Source: Podocnemis expansa (Eukaryota > Chordata > Testudines > Podocnemididae). Taken from it: DNA of 64,000 bases. The notes beneath the pieces are model-generated. The model saw only the letters and a list, made by a program, of their open reading frames with translations, did no database searches and had not been told where the DNA came from. The DNA is taken from NCBI GenBank assembly GCA_007922195.1, contig ML681996.1, positions 19,633,555 to 19,697,554 of the forward strand, in the 5' to 3' direction. Numbering within the stretch: the first letter of the stretch is position 1; each line of letters begins with the position of its first letter. This document shows, in pieces, positions 1 through 11,462 of the stretch. The translations under genes were made by a program, and so were the position numbers.

Positions 1-54
<54 letters not shown>
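1..54. repeat. (TATC)n microsatellite
   Basis: About 13 uninterrupted TATC units run from the window edge to position 54, so the true array may be longer than seen here. Confidence 0.97.
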
Positions 55-453
55 AAGAACTTTAGCAACTACATTTTTGGATAATTGGAATTTTAAAAGA
101 CTGATATTGAGCAAATGCACTAGAGGTTTTGTTTATAGTCTCCACTAGTGTAGAATCTGTCTGAGGACTGAGCCATTGAAAACAACTCTGCACTGGTGGA
201 AATGAAGCAGAGTCTTTAACAGAGTTTCCAACTCTAATATCTGTGATTAAGTTATGATCAACTGGATTGTATAAAACAATGAAAGATAAGGAAATACAAG
301 TCATTAATAAATAGATCAGGTAGAAAAAACATATCTCAGGGAAGGATGTTTATTTGGACCCTGATACAGCACAACACTGAAGAACAAACATATGGATCTA
401 TCTATCTTCCTAAAAGTTTGAGGATTTGCAGATTCAGGGTTTTATACTCCCTT
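55..453. other. AT-rich spacer, nothing recognised
   Basis: No gene, transposon end or RNA signature is visible. The 80-codon minus-strand frame here has no recognisable family. Confidence 0.6.
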
Positions 454-454
454 A

Positions 455-1494
455 GGCTATGTCTACACTTAGAATGTTAGTTCAAATGAACTTACTTCAA
501 ACTAATTAAATCAAACTAATTAAGGTTAATTCAAAGTAAGTTAATTCAAACTAACATGGCCCCACTGGAAACCCAAATCAGGCTAGTATGTCCATGCAGA
601 GGACTTGCTAGTTTGACTTAGGAAGGGGACACCATTGGAAATGTGACAACATGGCCCCTGAGAAGGGCCATTCCCAGGTCTGTAACTAGGGCGGGGAGAA
701 CGGGGCAAAGTGCTGGGTGCCAAATTTTAGAGGGTGACAGAGAAACTATATCTGACTCCAAAGAGGAACATGCCTTTGGCAAAGGCACATTGCTCTGGGA
801 GTCAGGCAGGGGAGCCGGTTGGGGGAAGGCACCCTTGCCCTGCTCTGGCTCCATGGAAGGGACCGCCCACACCTGGCTGGAGCCGCACTGGCTGGGCAGT
901 GGGGAAGGGACCCCCTGCACCCAGCTGGAGCCACACTGGCCAGGCAGCAGGGAAAGGACCCTGCCCATGCACAGCTGGAGCTTCATGACTCCAGCCAGGT
1001 GCAGGGGCAGGGTCCCCTCCCCACCATTCAGTTGAATGTGTGGGCTTCCAGCCAGGTGTGGGGGGTCCCTTTCCTGTCACTTGGCCAGCACAGCCAGGGC
1101 ACCACCACCCAGGCCTGACTGGATGTGGTGGGTAAGGCACCCCCCACCTGGCCAGGGGACAGGGTCTAGATTGGGCCCTGGGCTGGATTGGGGTCTGGGT
1201 CAGGTGGCACCTTTGGGGCTGCTTGCCCTGGGCAGAAAGATGTCAAACTGCATTAATGCGAAATAATGGTTAGTTCAAATTAACGCGGCTCCATTGGGTT
1301 AAATCAAATTAATATGTTCGAATTAACCCTTACTTCGAAGTTAAGGGAGATGTTATAACTTTGAAGTAAGGTTTCATTACTTCAAAGTAAGGACTTTATT
1401 ACCTTGAAGTAATGAATGCCAGTATGGCCATAGATTAATTCAGTTCAAATTAATCTTCATTAATTCAAATTAAATTACAAGTGGAGACATAGCC
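455..1494. mobile_element. Harbinger-like nonautonomous element, TTA target duplication
   Basis: The ends are inverted repeats: GGCTATGTCTACACT on the left and AGTGGAGACATAGCC on the right. They are flanked by TTA (452-454 and 1495-1497), the target type of PIF/Harbinger elements. Subterminal DNA is full of TTAATTC/GAATTAA palindromes, and the core (780-1220) is GC-rich. The stretch near 575-660, reading like 'tagtatgtcca...gaggacttgctag', resembles the subterminal part of the transposase-bearing element at 38461-41786, which suggests an internally deleted relative. No transposase frame remains. Confidence 0.85.
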
Positions 1495-1497
1495 TTA

Positions 1498-3032
1498 TTT
1501 AGTATACTCCCTTACTTACTTTTTTTGGTTGTAAAAAAGGCATCCTGAAATGTTTAGTTTGTTACTATTGCTTTTCTTCATGTATGATTTGTTCACTAGA
1601 AATTCAGTACTTCTTGAAAGACGGTGGTTGGCTGGAGATGGAGAATGATTGTGAGATTAGGACTCTGATAGAAATGCAACCTGAAAAATAGAGAAGGGAA
1701 GTGAATTTTTCTGTGACTGCTAAAAGCTTTGTTTTTTATTTGCTGTTTCTTGTAACCTGTTTTACCCAAGTATCTGGGGGTGGGGTTAAAAATTTAAAAA
1801 GTAGAAACAACCAAAAAGCAACCAATTTAAAAATGTCAGGCCTCCATCTTAAAGAAGCCAAAAAGGAGCACAAACCCATTTGTTTTCTCCATTGGAGATC
1901 ACCTTTTAAAATATGCAATAACTTCTGAGTTCAGAATCTGACCCTCAAAGTTCATCAAACAAGGTACACCACTTTTCAAGCCTATTACAACTCTTTTACC
2001 ATCATCTATGATCAAGGTATTTTACAATCCTCTGATCAAGAAAAAATACAGTTATTGTAGACCAGATAACTGTGACTGGGTGGTTGCACCTTGCATAGAC
2101 CCTGTCAGGTTGCCCATTTGTGTTTCTATACAGTTCATCCAGATAGTCCTGCATTGGCTACCAGAATTAAAGAAAGGAGAAGTCAGTTGAGGCTTGAGTT
2201 GCTTGCTAACAGCTAACTGTATTAAGGAGAAGACGTCCACCCAGTGTGTGTTAGTTGACAGCAAATGCCTGGTTCTCAGAGAGTGGGGGATAAAAATCAA
2301 TATCTTGGAAGGCCCAAGAATAGGAACATTTGAGTAAGTTGCTATATTAAATCTCTTTAGGTATAGCCACACCTCACCTATCCCTAGAAAACTCCTCAGG
2401 CTTCATTCACAAGGGGGACTGGCACACAAGGCCAATATTAAAGCCCAATGACATTCACTCTCCTCTTCCCTTGCCCCCCACTTAATCCACTTGGTATGTA
2501 AAGGTCCTAAGCACTTTTGTTTCCACCAGTTAAGTCCTCTTGTTGCCTAAATTTCTGCTATTGGCATGCATACAGTGTCCTGCGTCCTGGCACAACAGAG
2601 CTTCTTGACAGTATACTGACATCTAAATATCGATGGCCGTCACAAATTTTGTCTTCTCCCGCACTTAAAAATTAGGCATAGAAACACAGAATGCTGCAAT
2701 GGCTAAGTCTATTTCATGAATCTAGCCTTTAGGGTATCATAGGCTGTGTGTAATATTTGACACACAATATTCTGCCTTACTTTGGCACTTTAACTAGCCA
2801 TATAGTTATGTGATATGGCTTACTCTCCAAGCACACAGCAGACTGCTTTTCACTGTAGAAATTAGTTTCTGCATTGCCAAACCTGTGGCAATAGCTTTTC
2901 AAGACCCAGCTCTTCTTGCTAATTTGTCATGCCAGTATTATTTCCCATAGCCCCTTTTCCTTTTTTCAGTTTCTATAATCTTGAATGAGAAGGAACTTAA
3001 AGCACTGGGTAGAATGTGAACTGGAGCTGTTT
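1498..3032. other. Spacer, nothing recognised
   Basis: Unique-looking AT-rich DNA. Short frames at 1701-1928 and 2052-2372 show no family motif and no splice context that I trust. Confidence 0.55.
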
Positions 3033-3048
3033 GGGGGGGGGGGGGGGG
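3033..3048. repeat. Poly-G tract (16)
   Basis: An uninterrupted G16 run. Length errors are likely at such a tract in a draft assembly. Confidence 0.9.
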
Positions 3049-4860
3049 AGAAACATTTTGATGAAACAAAGTACATTTTTGGCCCAGTCTAATTCTTTAA
3101 AAGAATTATTTCTCAATAAACTTGGATATAACTTCTTTAAAAATCCACACAAAACAAACAAAAAAGTATATTATTATTTTTGTTGCTATTAACTAGAATT
3201 TCCACTTACTATATTAATTAATTTCTGCTCCAAAGTCTCTTGACCTTCCCCTTGTTTAGGTTTATTTTATGCCCCCTTCTCCTTGCATTTCACAGAAATA
3301 AAACATAAATTATTTAACAATTATTATTTGCTACTGTAACTTATTTGGAGTTCTTTTTTCCACTATCTTTATTATGTTGTACTTGAAAGAAAGGGCTTGC
3401 CATGAAACAATGTTTTATGTTGATCATTGACTTATTTGCTATAGTCTCTGTACCGATTCTCCTCTTTCAGGAAGATCTTTTTAGGTTAACTAGGTCTTTA
3501 TACATGAGCACAGCAGTACATTTTAAAACCATTTCTTTTCTTTAACAAATGCATGTTTCTGCAGCAAAAGCCAAACCATAGTTCAATAAAGCATCTCTTT
3601 AGCCGGATCTTACTCCCACCTATCTCTGGTATCCATTTGGTTTCTGGGTGGCTATCAAGGTCTGTTTTGTGGAGGACACATCCTGCCCCATTGGCAAAGC
3701 AATTCAGAATTTTTTTTCTTCCTCTTCACCCTTTCCCACTGGATGTGGATGACCCCGTATTTAATAACTGTTTGTTATTTTCAATCATTATCAAATGTCT
3801 TTTTGCTAGTAGCAATTCTAGTTCAGACTTTCTTGGGTAATTAATGTAAATAGAAAACATCTGTTCTATACAAGTAACAAATAACCTGGCAGAATAAGAT
3901 GTTTCTTTTTGTATCAAAGCAGAATTTCACAATTTGTGCCCTTTTCTTTGTGGGAGAGCCATGGACTTATGTATAGATATCACATAGAATCTGCATACAT
4001 CTCAAACTGGGCACGAACAGTGCCAAAGTAGGGTTTTGAGATTCCTTCCACAATTTATTCAACCATTATTGGCTATTCACAGTATGTCAGCAATAACAGT
4101 CCAAACCTATTGAAAATGGGTGTTTTCTTGAGATTCCCAATATATAGATACTAAAACTCAAAAGAGCCCCATGTGATTTTTGTCATAGTCAAGTCAAACT
4201 TAAAATCTATCTCTGATTTGGCTTTATTAGCAAAACAAACCCACAATCTATACATAATGATGATCTTAACATCATCTCAAGCCTACCTCTAATAGAAATT
4301 CAACTACAATTAGATATTCAACCCTTTCAAAAGCAAGCACAGTGCTTCTAAATTCTTAAATCACACAGTGAACCAGAATTAATTTCTCCTATAAAGCTTT
4401 CTTTGAAAAAGTTACTAAATGGAAAGTGTTTGCCAAATGATACATTTGTATCATATGGCATAATGCTTGTGATGAGAAATGTGACTTCATACATATAAAA
4501 AATCCATTTTTACCCAGATATGTTGCAAGTTTTGTTTTCATAGAATTTATTTAAGCAAGTGTGCTCCTTTCACACACTACATATCTGTGTACTTTGTGAA
4601 AGCCAAGACAGATTTATTTAAAAGGTTGATCCATTATTTTCAACAGACACAGTTACGAAATTCAGGCACATACGAGAGCTGAGGAGCTTAGTATATTGTG
4701 TGCTGTAGGTAACTGAAGAGTTAACATAGGCTTTCTTTTATAATTAGATAGACATTTGTTTTGCACAAGGCAAAATCAATTCTGTTTAGAGAGTTGCTCA
4801 TTTGAGCAAGCTAAAAAAAAAAGACAATAAGCAGAGTTGAAAGGCTTTATAATGCATTAT
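3049..4860. other. AT-rich spacer, nothing recognised
   Basis: No coding, RNA or transposon-end signal is visible in this stretch. Confidence 0.55.
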
Positions 4861-4961
4861 GAAATAAATGTCAGGAGCACTGATTTACATATACTACCCA
4901 TATGTTAATTTACATATGGGTAGTGAACAACGTATAAATCAACATTCTCAACATTTATTTC
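4861..4961. repeat. 101-nt imperfect foldback (MITE- or hairpin-like)
   Basis: The segment opens GAAATAAATGT and closes ACATTTATTTC. Its centre is a perfect 13-bp inverted repeat (4893-4905 and 4912-4924) around a 6-nt loop. The outer arms pair imperfectly, so the whole stretch can fold into one stem. It could be a tiny foldback transposon or a hairpin transcript; the sequence alone does not decide. Confidence 0.7.
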
Positions 4962-6295
4962 AGGAAGCAATGTAAAGTCTGTCAGTCCTGCTTACAGAAT
5001 TGTATTTGAATGTTATTTGTATTATAGTGTGAACACTGAAAGGTACAGGAAAATCACTAGAAGTTATCTAGCTTTCATTGCATGGCTTTGGAAGAAGTTA
5101 TATATTTCAGCATACTGGCATTATCCACTGTCAATAACATAAAAATGGTGACACTGAGAGAAAGAAGACACAAATAGTATTTGTGTACTGCTCCTTGTTC
5201 TTTTGTCAAATTTCAAGGTAAATACGTCCATCAATAGTAGAAAGGCAAAACAAGAGAGGAGAAGTTAAAACATGTTACATTTTCTATAAAGAAAATCTCC
5301 ATTAATTTGAAAAAGAAAAAAAATCTGTATTTGAATGACATTAATCATAGTCTATTTTAGATTTCAGTAATTTGAATGCTTTAAATTGTTCTTTAAAAAT
5401 GAAGACCATAACAACAATTCCTAATGCACACTATGGAGGGACAGCCTTCAAATTTCCTTTTGATGTTCATTGCATTTCACTAAAAATGAAGCTCTTTTTG
5501 ACTTATGGGAGAAAGGGTGCCCAGTTTAAATTTCTTTGCCTTCCCCTTTCTTCAGATAAACTTCTCTGAATACCTGTTTTTGATGTTTTGTTTTTTAATA
5601 AATATTTAATTGCTTCCAGGCTTAGGCTTTATATTCCAGTTGTCAGCTATAAGCAAAATGTTTACAAACTATCAGCTATAGAAAAAGTGTTGTTTGTAAT
5701 AGAAGTGCCACAGATGAAACCACTATGTGACATGAATAGCACTGCTATAATTACTTAGTATGCTGCATGCTTATATCCTCCAAGCCACTTGCTCAGTTAT
5801 ACGTTCTTTGTGCCTAATATAGTGTACAGATATAGAGGAATAAATAAACCGCACTATTCAGGGATTAGTGAGTTTAAGTGTTAATGCTTCTTAACACTCC
5901 TTATTCTGTGGAATTCATATTTAAATTCTAAGAGTTCTGTGAGCAGCATGCAGTGTGGTTAAGGAAGGGACATTTAAAGCAAGAGAAAAAACAAACAGCT
6001 TTTTCTCAAAGGTGCAAAATGTAGCACAACAAAATAGTCTGTGAACATCAGGGGATTATTTTTTTACATGACCAAATTAACTATTTAATAAACAGATTTC
6101 AGTTCTCATAAGTAGAACTACTGTTAATAGCAGTGCTTCATAATAAGCAATGGTTATTTTAAAAATATTTCAAAATTATATATAATTGTTTTCCAGATCA
6201 TAAACTTTATTTGCATAGATTCCTCTGCATATGTGGCTGATATATGGTTTACGCAATATCTTTGGGTATACTATATATAGGCTAGCTTGGAAAAG
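4962..6295. other. AT-rich spacer, nothing recognised
   Basis: Simple AT-rich sequence without a supported gene, RNA or transposon terminus. Confidence 0.55.
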
Positions 6296-6303
6296 CTCAT
6301 TTG

Positions 6304-7260
6304 CGGGGGCTAAAGTATAATTTGAAGAGATCTGGAACCTTCCTAATCAGGTGGGCCCCCTTCTGGCATGGCCTGGCCTCCCTCTGGCATGGTTGGGCCC
6401 CCCTCCTGCACAACAGGGCCTCCCTCCTGCACCGCAGTTCCTGCCTCCCCCAGGGGTTAAAGTATAATTTGGGGGGCCATGGAACCCTCCAAAATTGGTG
6501 CGCCCCTCATGCCAGTGACGTACCCCCTATGCAAGTTTGGGACCCCCCACCAGCCTGATCCTGCCCCCCTACTACCAGTCACCTCCCTAGCCAGCCCGAT
6601 CCTCCCCCCTTGCTCTCCCATCACCTCTCAGCCAGCCAAATCCCCCCACGCCCCTTCAGCCAGCCTGACCTTGCCCCCCCTGCTCTCCCATCACCCCCCA
6701 GATGGCCTAAGCCTGCCCCCTGCTCTCCCATCAACCCCCCCAGCCAGCCTGAGCCTGCCCCCTCACATCACCCCCAGCTGGCTCGATCCTGCCCTCCTGC
6801 TCTCCCATTGCCCCCAAACTAGCCTGATCCCACCCCCCCACAACCCCCCAGCTGTCCCAATCCTGCCCTGTCCCCAACTGCCCCCCCCATCCCCTTACCT
6901 GGCACCTGAGCAGCATGGCCTGGCCACTGGCTGCTCCTCCAGCCAGAGGAAGTTTTCACTGAGCACACACAGAGGCTCTGTGCATGCTCAGTGAGAGCTT
7001 ACTCTGAGCAGGAGTTTTAAAACTCCTGGCTCGGAGCAGCTCTCAGCTGGCCGGAAGACTCTGTCTTCTGGAAAGCTAGGGACTGCAGCTGCCAGCCGGC
7101 CTTGTGTGGCTTGCAGTGTTCCCATCTATTCTTAGCGGGTTTCGGGATGCAGCATTCCAGGGCATTCCTCTATTTTCAGGGGGCCCTGAATGATGGCTCC
7201 CCAAAAATAGGGGGCCCTGGAACAGCATTCTAGGGGTGTTCTCTCTTAGTTTAACCCCTG
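6304..7260. mobile_element. hAT-like nonautonomous element with C-rich tandem core
   Basis: The left end is CGGGGGCTAAAG and the right end, read inverted, is CAGGGGTTAAAC. The 8-bp flanks CTCATTTG (6296-6303) and CTTATGTG (7261-7268) agree at 6 of 8 bases, which fits an aged hAT target duplication. The left-end motif recurs at about 6449, so roughly 146 bp of the left end is duplicated. Between 6540 and 6890 is a degenerate tandem array of about 45-50 bp units carrying 'ccagcctgatcctgccccc' and 'gctctcccatcac'. The long proline-rich frames across it are composition artefacts. Confidence 0.6.
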
Positions 7261-7268
7261 CTTATGTG

Positions 7269-8665
7269 TAAATGACATAAGTAGTTTTTCCTTCATATAG
7301 GAGGTTGCCTAAATTGTTCGGAGGCTCCATATTTGCCAGGTACTTAATATGAAAGTTCATTTATTTCTAAGGATGACAAAAATTGATTTCTGAATCCTAA
7401 GGATTCTGTCCATCCCCATGTTTCTTTTATTCTGTCCCTCTTCATAAATCCTACAATAAATTATAGCAAACTACAAGCAAAAGGGGAGAGGTGGACACAA
7501 TTCCCAGCAGCATCTGTCAGCTGCACTTCAGGTGAGGTCATGCAGCTCAAAATGACTCATTCATTTACCTGGATCTGGGAATGCAATGCCATAGGACACA
7601 GTGCCATAGGCTATGGCAGGACTTCAAGAGTGGTGGACTAACCCCCCCCCCCCCCAACCCAGTCCCCTGATCCTCCCAGAGCCTCAGCTCTCTCCCAAAA
7701 ACTTTGCCTGTCTGAATCCCCTACCCCTGCCAGAGCTGCTCAGTATCCTACATCTTTGAACTCCAGCCCCAATCCCAGCCCTGCCCTCCCAGAACCAGTG
7801 TCCATTTCACCAGCTTCACTCTTTCAGAGACCCTATCCCCCTCCCAAACCCCAGCACTCTGTCCCCCTGAGCATCCCCTCCAGGAACCCCAGCTCCCCAC
7901 CCAGTTCCACCCTACTTGAACCACTGCCCTTCCCACCAGATTCATCCTCCCAGGACCCCTACCCCTCTGCACTGGTCTTATTTTCTCAGAGCCCCTGATC
8001 TCCCTGCTGACCAGATCAAAGTGCTTGGGTGATGTTTCTTCCTGCTTCCCAGACCCAGCAGGTCCTTGTCACCAAGAGGAGCCTTGGATGCAGTTTTGAT
8101 AGCTAACAAGTGAGTGGCCAGCAGTTAGCATGTGGCTCAATGGAGAGCAGGATCTGGATGCCAGCCAGCCAGGCCAGGTTATCACCCACTCCCTTCCAAT
8201 AAGATTTTAGATGGAAATAATAACAATAGCCCTTCAGGTGCTGGAACTTTTACAAAAGTTAGGGGGCCATGGCCAAAGTGGCAGAGGAATTAAAATTAAA
8301 TAACCCACAGAGAATGCCTATGCTCTGTTTGTTAAATAGGGACTACGGGGAAGGGCTAGAAATGGCCTCCTGAACCCCATCCCCAGTTTCAGTTCTGATT
8401 CTTGTGCTGGTGAGTGGGAGTGTCTCCTGTGCTGACTTTAAAGAAAAAAACAAACAAACAAACACAATAAAATCCACAAATTGTGGATTCTATTGAAAGA
8501 AAAAGTCTGAAATATGTGTTTTCTTGAAAGTATTCCATGTGCTGGGGACAAACGAGGATTTGTTTCAGAGACACTAAAGTTAATGCAATGCTTAAAACAG
8601 AAGTATGCCAGCAAGAGTGAAAAAAACATAACATCTATTTTCTCATTCTTGTTCATGAAGAGCTG
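7269..8665. other. Spacer with C-rich block
   Basis: A C14 run at 7642-7655 opens a C-rich, weakly repetitive block to about 7997. The remainder is ordinary spacer with an (AAAC)n stretch near 8449-8466. No gene is supported. Confidence 0.6.
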
Positions 8666-8784
8666 TGTAGCAAAGAGATGTGGCCACCCTCCGGGAAAAG
8701 GCAGCTAAACCTGAAAAATGGCCGGAGGGCAGAGTCAGGCAGGGGCTGTCGGTCAGCCCGGAAGTGGAGTGACGGGACAGGAAG

Positions 8785-8790
8785 TATAAA
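8785..8790 (+). promoter_or_regulatory. LTR TATA box
   Basis: TATAAA lies about 120 bp into the LTR, in a GC-rich setting (GAAGTATAAAGGG). It is in the position expected for the element's own promoter. Confidence 0.6.
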
Positions 8791-9007
8791 GGGAGAGGCA
8801 GGCAGCTCAGTTGAGGCCAGGGTGGCGGAGGGGAAGGCTGTGACTCTGCCTGCTCCTGACCCTGCACAGCCCAAGGGAGGAGCTGGGCTCTGGCAGCCAG
8901 AACTGGACCCATAGGCCTGGCCAGGGCCACCCCGGGGTAGCGACTCGGGCCCCCTACCCGAGCCTTGGGTTGTTTCCCACCAGCTGGAGAGACCTCCAGG
9001 AGGGGGA

Positions 9008-9319
9008 TTGACGAGGCGGCCAGAGCCGACGCTGGATGGAGACCCTGCACCCCAAGCTACCTCAGAGGACCTGGAGGAGCTACCCCTAGCTGCTGAAGAG
9101 CCCAGTGCCTGGCCTACCCCATGCGACCTGGAGGAGCTACCCCTGGCTGATGAGGACCCTGTGCCGGCACCCCCCTCATGTGACCTGGAGGAGCTACCCC
9201 TCGCTGAAGAGCTGGTCACACTTCCGGACTTGCCTCCACCTGATGAGACAGAGGGCTTCTACAATGTACCCCTGGGTGACTACCCGGAGGAACTGGACAG
9301 CGAGGTATGGCTGAGATGA
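9008..9319 (+). CDS. 103-codon frame in the solo LTR with repeated DLEELPLA motif
   Basis: This ATG-to-stop frame encodes a very acidic, proline-rich peptide. It carries three near-identical copies of a DLEELPLA motif, each followed by an acidic run, and ends in a segment rich in E, D, L and P. No signal peptide, membrane segment or known fold is visible. It lies wholly inside the solo LTR downstream of the TATA box, so an LTR-driven transcript could contain it. The repeats arise from a DNA tandem repeat of about 60 bp whose length keeps the frame open; that may be chance. I do not recognise a family, and coding status is unproven. Confidence 0.25.
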   Translation: MTRRPEPTLDGDPAPQATSEDLEELPLAAEEPSAWPTPCDLEELPLADEDPVPAPPSCDLEELPLAEELVTLPDLPPPDETEGFYNVPLGDYPEELDSEVWLR

Positions 9320-9667
9320 GGGCCCCAGGGTGGCCAGGGGGAAATCGAGGCTCGGGCCTCCGCGGGGGGTCTCCTCGCAGGGGCAGTGTGTTGTGGCCCG
9401 GACCCTGCTGACCCATACACCAAAGCCTCCGGTACTCGGTGGTCAGTGTGTTGCGGCCCGGACCCCACTGACCCAGGCCCCATAGCTCTAGCCCCCCTTG
9501 GGGACCTGAGCTGGGACACAGTGGAGTGGGAGGACCCCACACCTCCACTGATCCCATTGCCAAGTCCCACCCCCCCCCCCAACTTGCAACCCTTCCGGTG
9601 GCGCGAGCGAACCCTAAACCCCCACTCCTGAGACCGTGATACTCACTGGTTGGACCCTGACTGAGGG

Positions 9668-9673
9668 ATTAAA
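9668..9673 (+). terminator. LTR polyadenylation signal ATTAAA
   Basis: ATTAAA sits about 145 bp before the LTR end, just before a GC-rich palindrome (GCCCGCC...GGCGGGC, about 9682-9706). It is placed like an LTR poly(A) site. Confidence 0.45.
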
Positions 9674-9822
9674 GACTGGGAGGCCCGCCACACTCCAGGC
9701 GGGCCGAGCCCCTGCCTAGGGCAAGGGGACAAAGGACCGGGTGGTCTCGCCCAGTAAGGGCTAGAGACCCGAGGGGAGGACGCCTCCCTAACCCAGGGGG
9801 CGGAGCCCTGTGCTACAAGCTG

Positions 9823-10239
9823 ATTTATAGCTTTACAACCTGCTAAAATCAGATCCGTGCTGCCCCTTTTCTAGGGAAGGGACAGTCTGATCTGCACCCT
9901 TTGCTAACACAGTCTACATCTCTTTCTGTGTCAGTTAAATTGTTATTGTTAGTTCAATAAAAAGACCTGTCCATGAGTTTTTTCTCTCTCTGATTCATGC
10001 TGATTCTTCCAAAGTACAACTTATTCCAAAGATTTGATGTAACAGGGCTCCTTACATCCTCCAGCTTCCAAACTTGGGCATGCAACCAGCCTAAAGCACA
10101 GATCTCCCTGCTCCTCAGCAAATATCCTAATCACTGGATTATGAGCCTTCTGCTATAAGGCTGTCTCAGTCTTGTCTCTTGAAGTTGTTCCACTGTGTAT
10201 AAAATAGTCGAATGGTGACAGAGCCAGCAGGTGCATGTT
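9823..10239. other. Spacer, nothing recognised
   Basis: An AATAAA occurs at 9956, but I cannot tie it to a transcript. Confidence 0.5.
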
Positions 10240-10300
10240 AGAGTGACCCTATAGTATAATGGTTATGACACTCACTGAGGATGTGTTATTCCCATGATAA
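10240..10300 (+). repeat. Degenerate tRNA-derived SINE head
   Basis: TAGTATAATGG followed by TTATGACACTCACTGAGGATG fits a pol III box A and D-arm region of tRNA-derived SINEs. The box B position is degraded, and the copy is too decayed to be a functional tRNA. The same head type recurs at 52800. Confidence 0.45.
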
Positions 10301-11224
10301 CAATCAAAACTTTTTAACACAGAGAACTACCAGAAGACCAAAAATTCAGACATTCATCCAGCTCTAGTAGAAACCTTTTGGTGGAAATTTGACCAAGATA
10401 AATAATTATACTATTCTCATTTAAAAGTAACTCAAATCAAAACCATTGTTATGGAACAGCTGATTGAAGACCTGAAAAGTTACCCCTGACTTTCTCTTGT
10501 CATTACATTCCTGCTTCTGGGTGCTTTGAGCCATCTTTTCAACTGGTATGACATTTTCCTTTGACAGTCTCTGATTTAAGCATGCATGCAGGCAATCACA
10601 ATTTAAAATCTGACATTCACTGCAATGTTTGCAGCAGTATTGCCCTTGTATTTGTAGCATTCTGCACTCTGTGTCCATTCTAAATGTAGGAATGCTGTAA
10701 ATAATGAGAGAAAGCTATTTATAAAATGGTAATCATCAACTTTTTTGGAGTCAGCTATTGTAATTCACCAAGTGAAAACAAAGGAATGTCCCCGACTCTG
10801 CACATCTTCACTTTTTTTTTGGGGGGGGGGGGAGGATTTATATTTTTGCTGACTGTGTTATGGCAAAAATCATATAAAAGACAAAGAATGCTCCAAAGGG
10901 CAGTATACTTCATAGCAGAAATATTGTTATCACTGTGGAACATGAAGTTCACATTGTTGAAGAGACATATTATGTCATTTTCACGGTCACTCCAATACTT
11001 CCTGAGTTCTTTTGTTGTGCATTCTAGCTGCTGTCTTCACCCATTTATAAATCAAGTCTAATCATTACATGCTAGGCAAATAATTTTAAGGAAATTTAAT
11101 ATAAAATGCAAAATCAGCATAACACAAGAGGAACTTTAAATTAATACCATGTAGAAGGTTAGCCAGATCAGTTTTAGAAGCAGGTAAAAGGTACTTAAAT
11201 ATCAACAAAGATATTGCTAAGATC
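10301..11224. other. Spacer with T9G12 tract
   Basis: Apart from a T9G12 run at 10812-10832, I see nothing recognisable. The cysteine-rich minus frame at 10421-10678 has no family signature. Confidence 0.55.
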
Positions 11225-11462
11225 CAGAGGGGCAGCTGTGTTAGTCTAGCTCAGTAAAACAAACAAACAAACACGGAGCCCTGTTGCACTTACAGACTAA
11301 CAAATATATTCATAGCACGAGCTTTCATGGGAGAAAATTTCACTTCATCTGACACTTTGAAGACAGGGGAACTTACAACAACTTCCTGTATGTTCCCCCA
11401 TCTTCAATGTGTCTGACAAAGGGGAATTTTCTCCCACAAAATCTCATACAATAAATATATTT
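11225..11462. repeat. Dispersed 'GTTAGTCTAG' repeat, foldback copy
   Basis: The left part reads '...gtgttagtctagctcag...', then 'agactaacaaat' and 'gagctttcatgggagaaaat'. The right part is the same repeat inverted ('attttctcccacaaaatctcat'). The arms at about 11319-11371 and 11392-11446 pair imperfectly. Related copies lie at 30845, 34985, 43035, 50046 and 53220. I suspect this is the terminal repeat of a Penelope-like element; see the copy at 50046. Confidence 0.65.

Larger units (their letters stand above)
8666..9817 (+). mobile_element. Solo gypsy-type LTR, AGCTG target duplication
   Basis: The block begins TGTAGC, ends GCTACA and is flanked by identical AGCTG (8661-8665 and 9818-9822), the 5-bp duplication expected of an LTR-retrotransposon integrase. 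Inside, in order, are a TATAAA box (8785), three copies of a roughly 60-bp repeat (9060-9215), a roughly 60-bp pair near 9386-9480 and an ATTAAA signal (9668). No second LTR or internal region adjoins it, so recombination between two LTRs probably removed the body. The segment just after the TATA box (CTCAGTTGAGG, then a GGCGGAGGG-like run) matches the same region of the Gmr1-like LTR at 62 kb, which suggests a related family. Confidence 0.85.

Noticed and set aside
6479..6994. 171-codon proline-rich plus-strand frame
   Set aside because: It lies across a C-rich tandem array inside a hAT-like element; the open frame follows from composition, and no domain is present.
8653..9219. 188-codon minus-strand frame with SSSARGSSSRS repeats
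   Set aside because: It is the reverse strand of the solo-LTR tandem repeat; the repeats mirror the plus-strand DNA repeat.
10240..10300. Possible functional tRNA gene
   Set aside because: Box A is present but box B and the acceptor stem are not; it is better explained as a SINE relic.
10421..10678. Cysteine-rich 85-codon minus-strand frame
   Set aside because: The spacing of cysteines fits no zinc-binding family I know, and there is no splice or promoter context.
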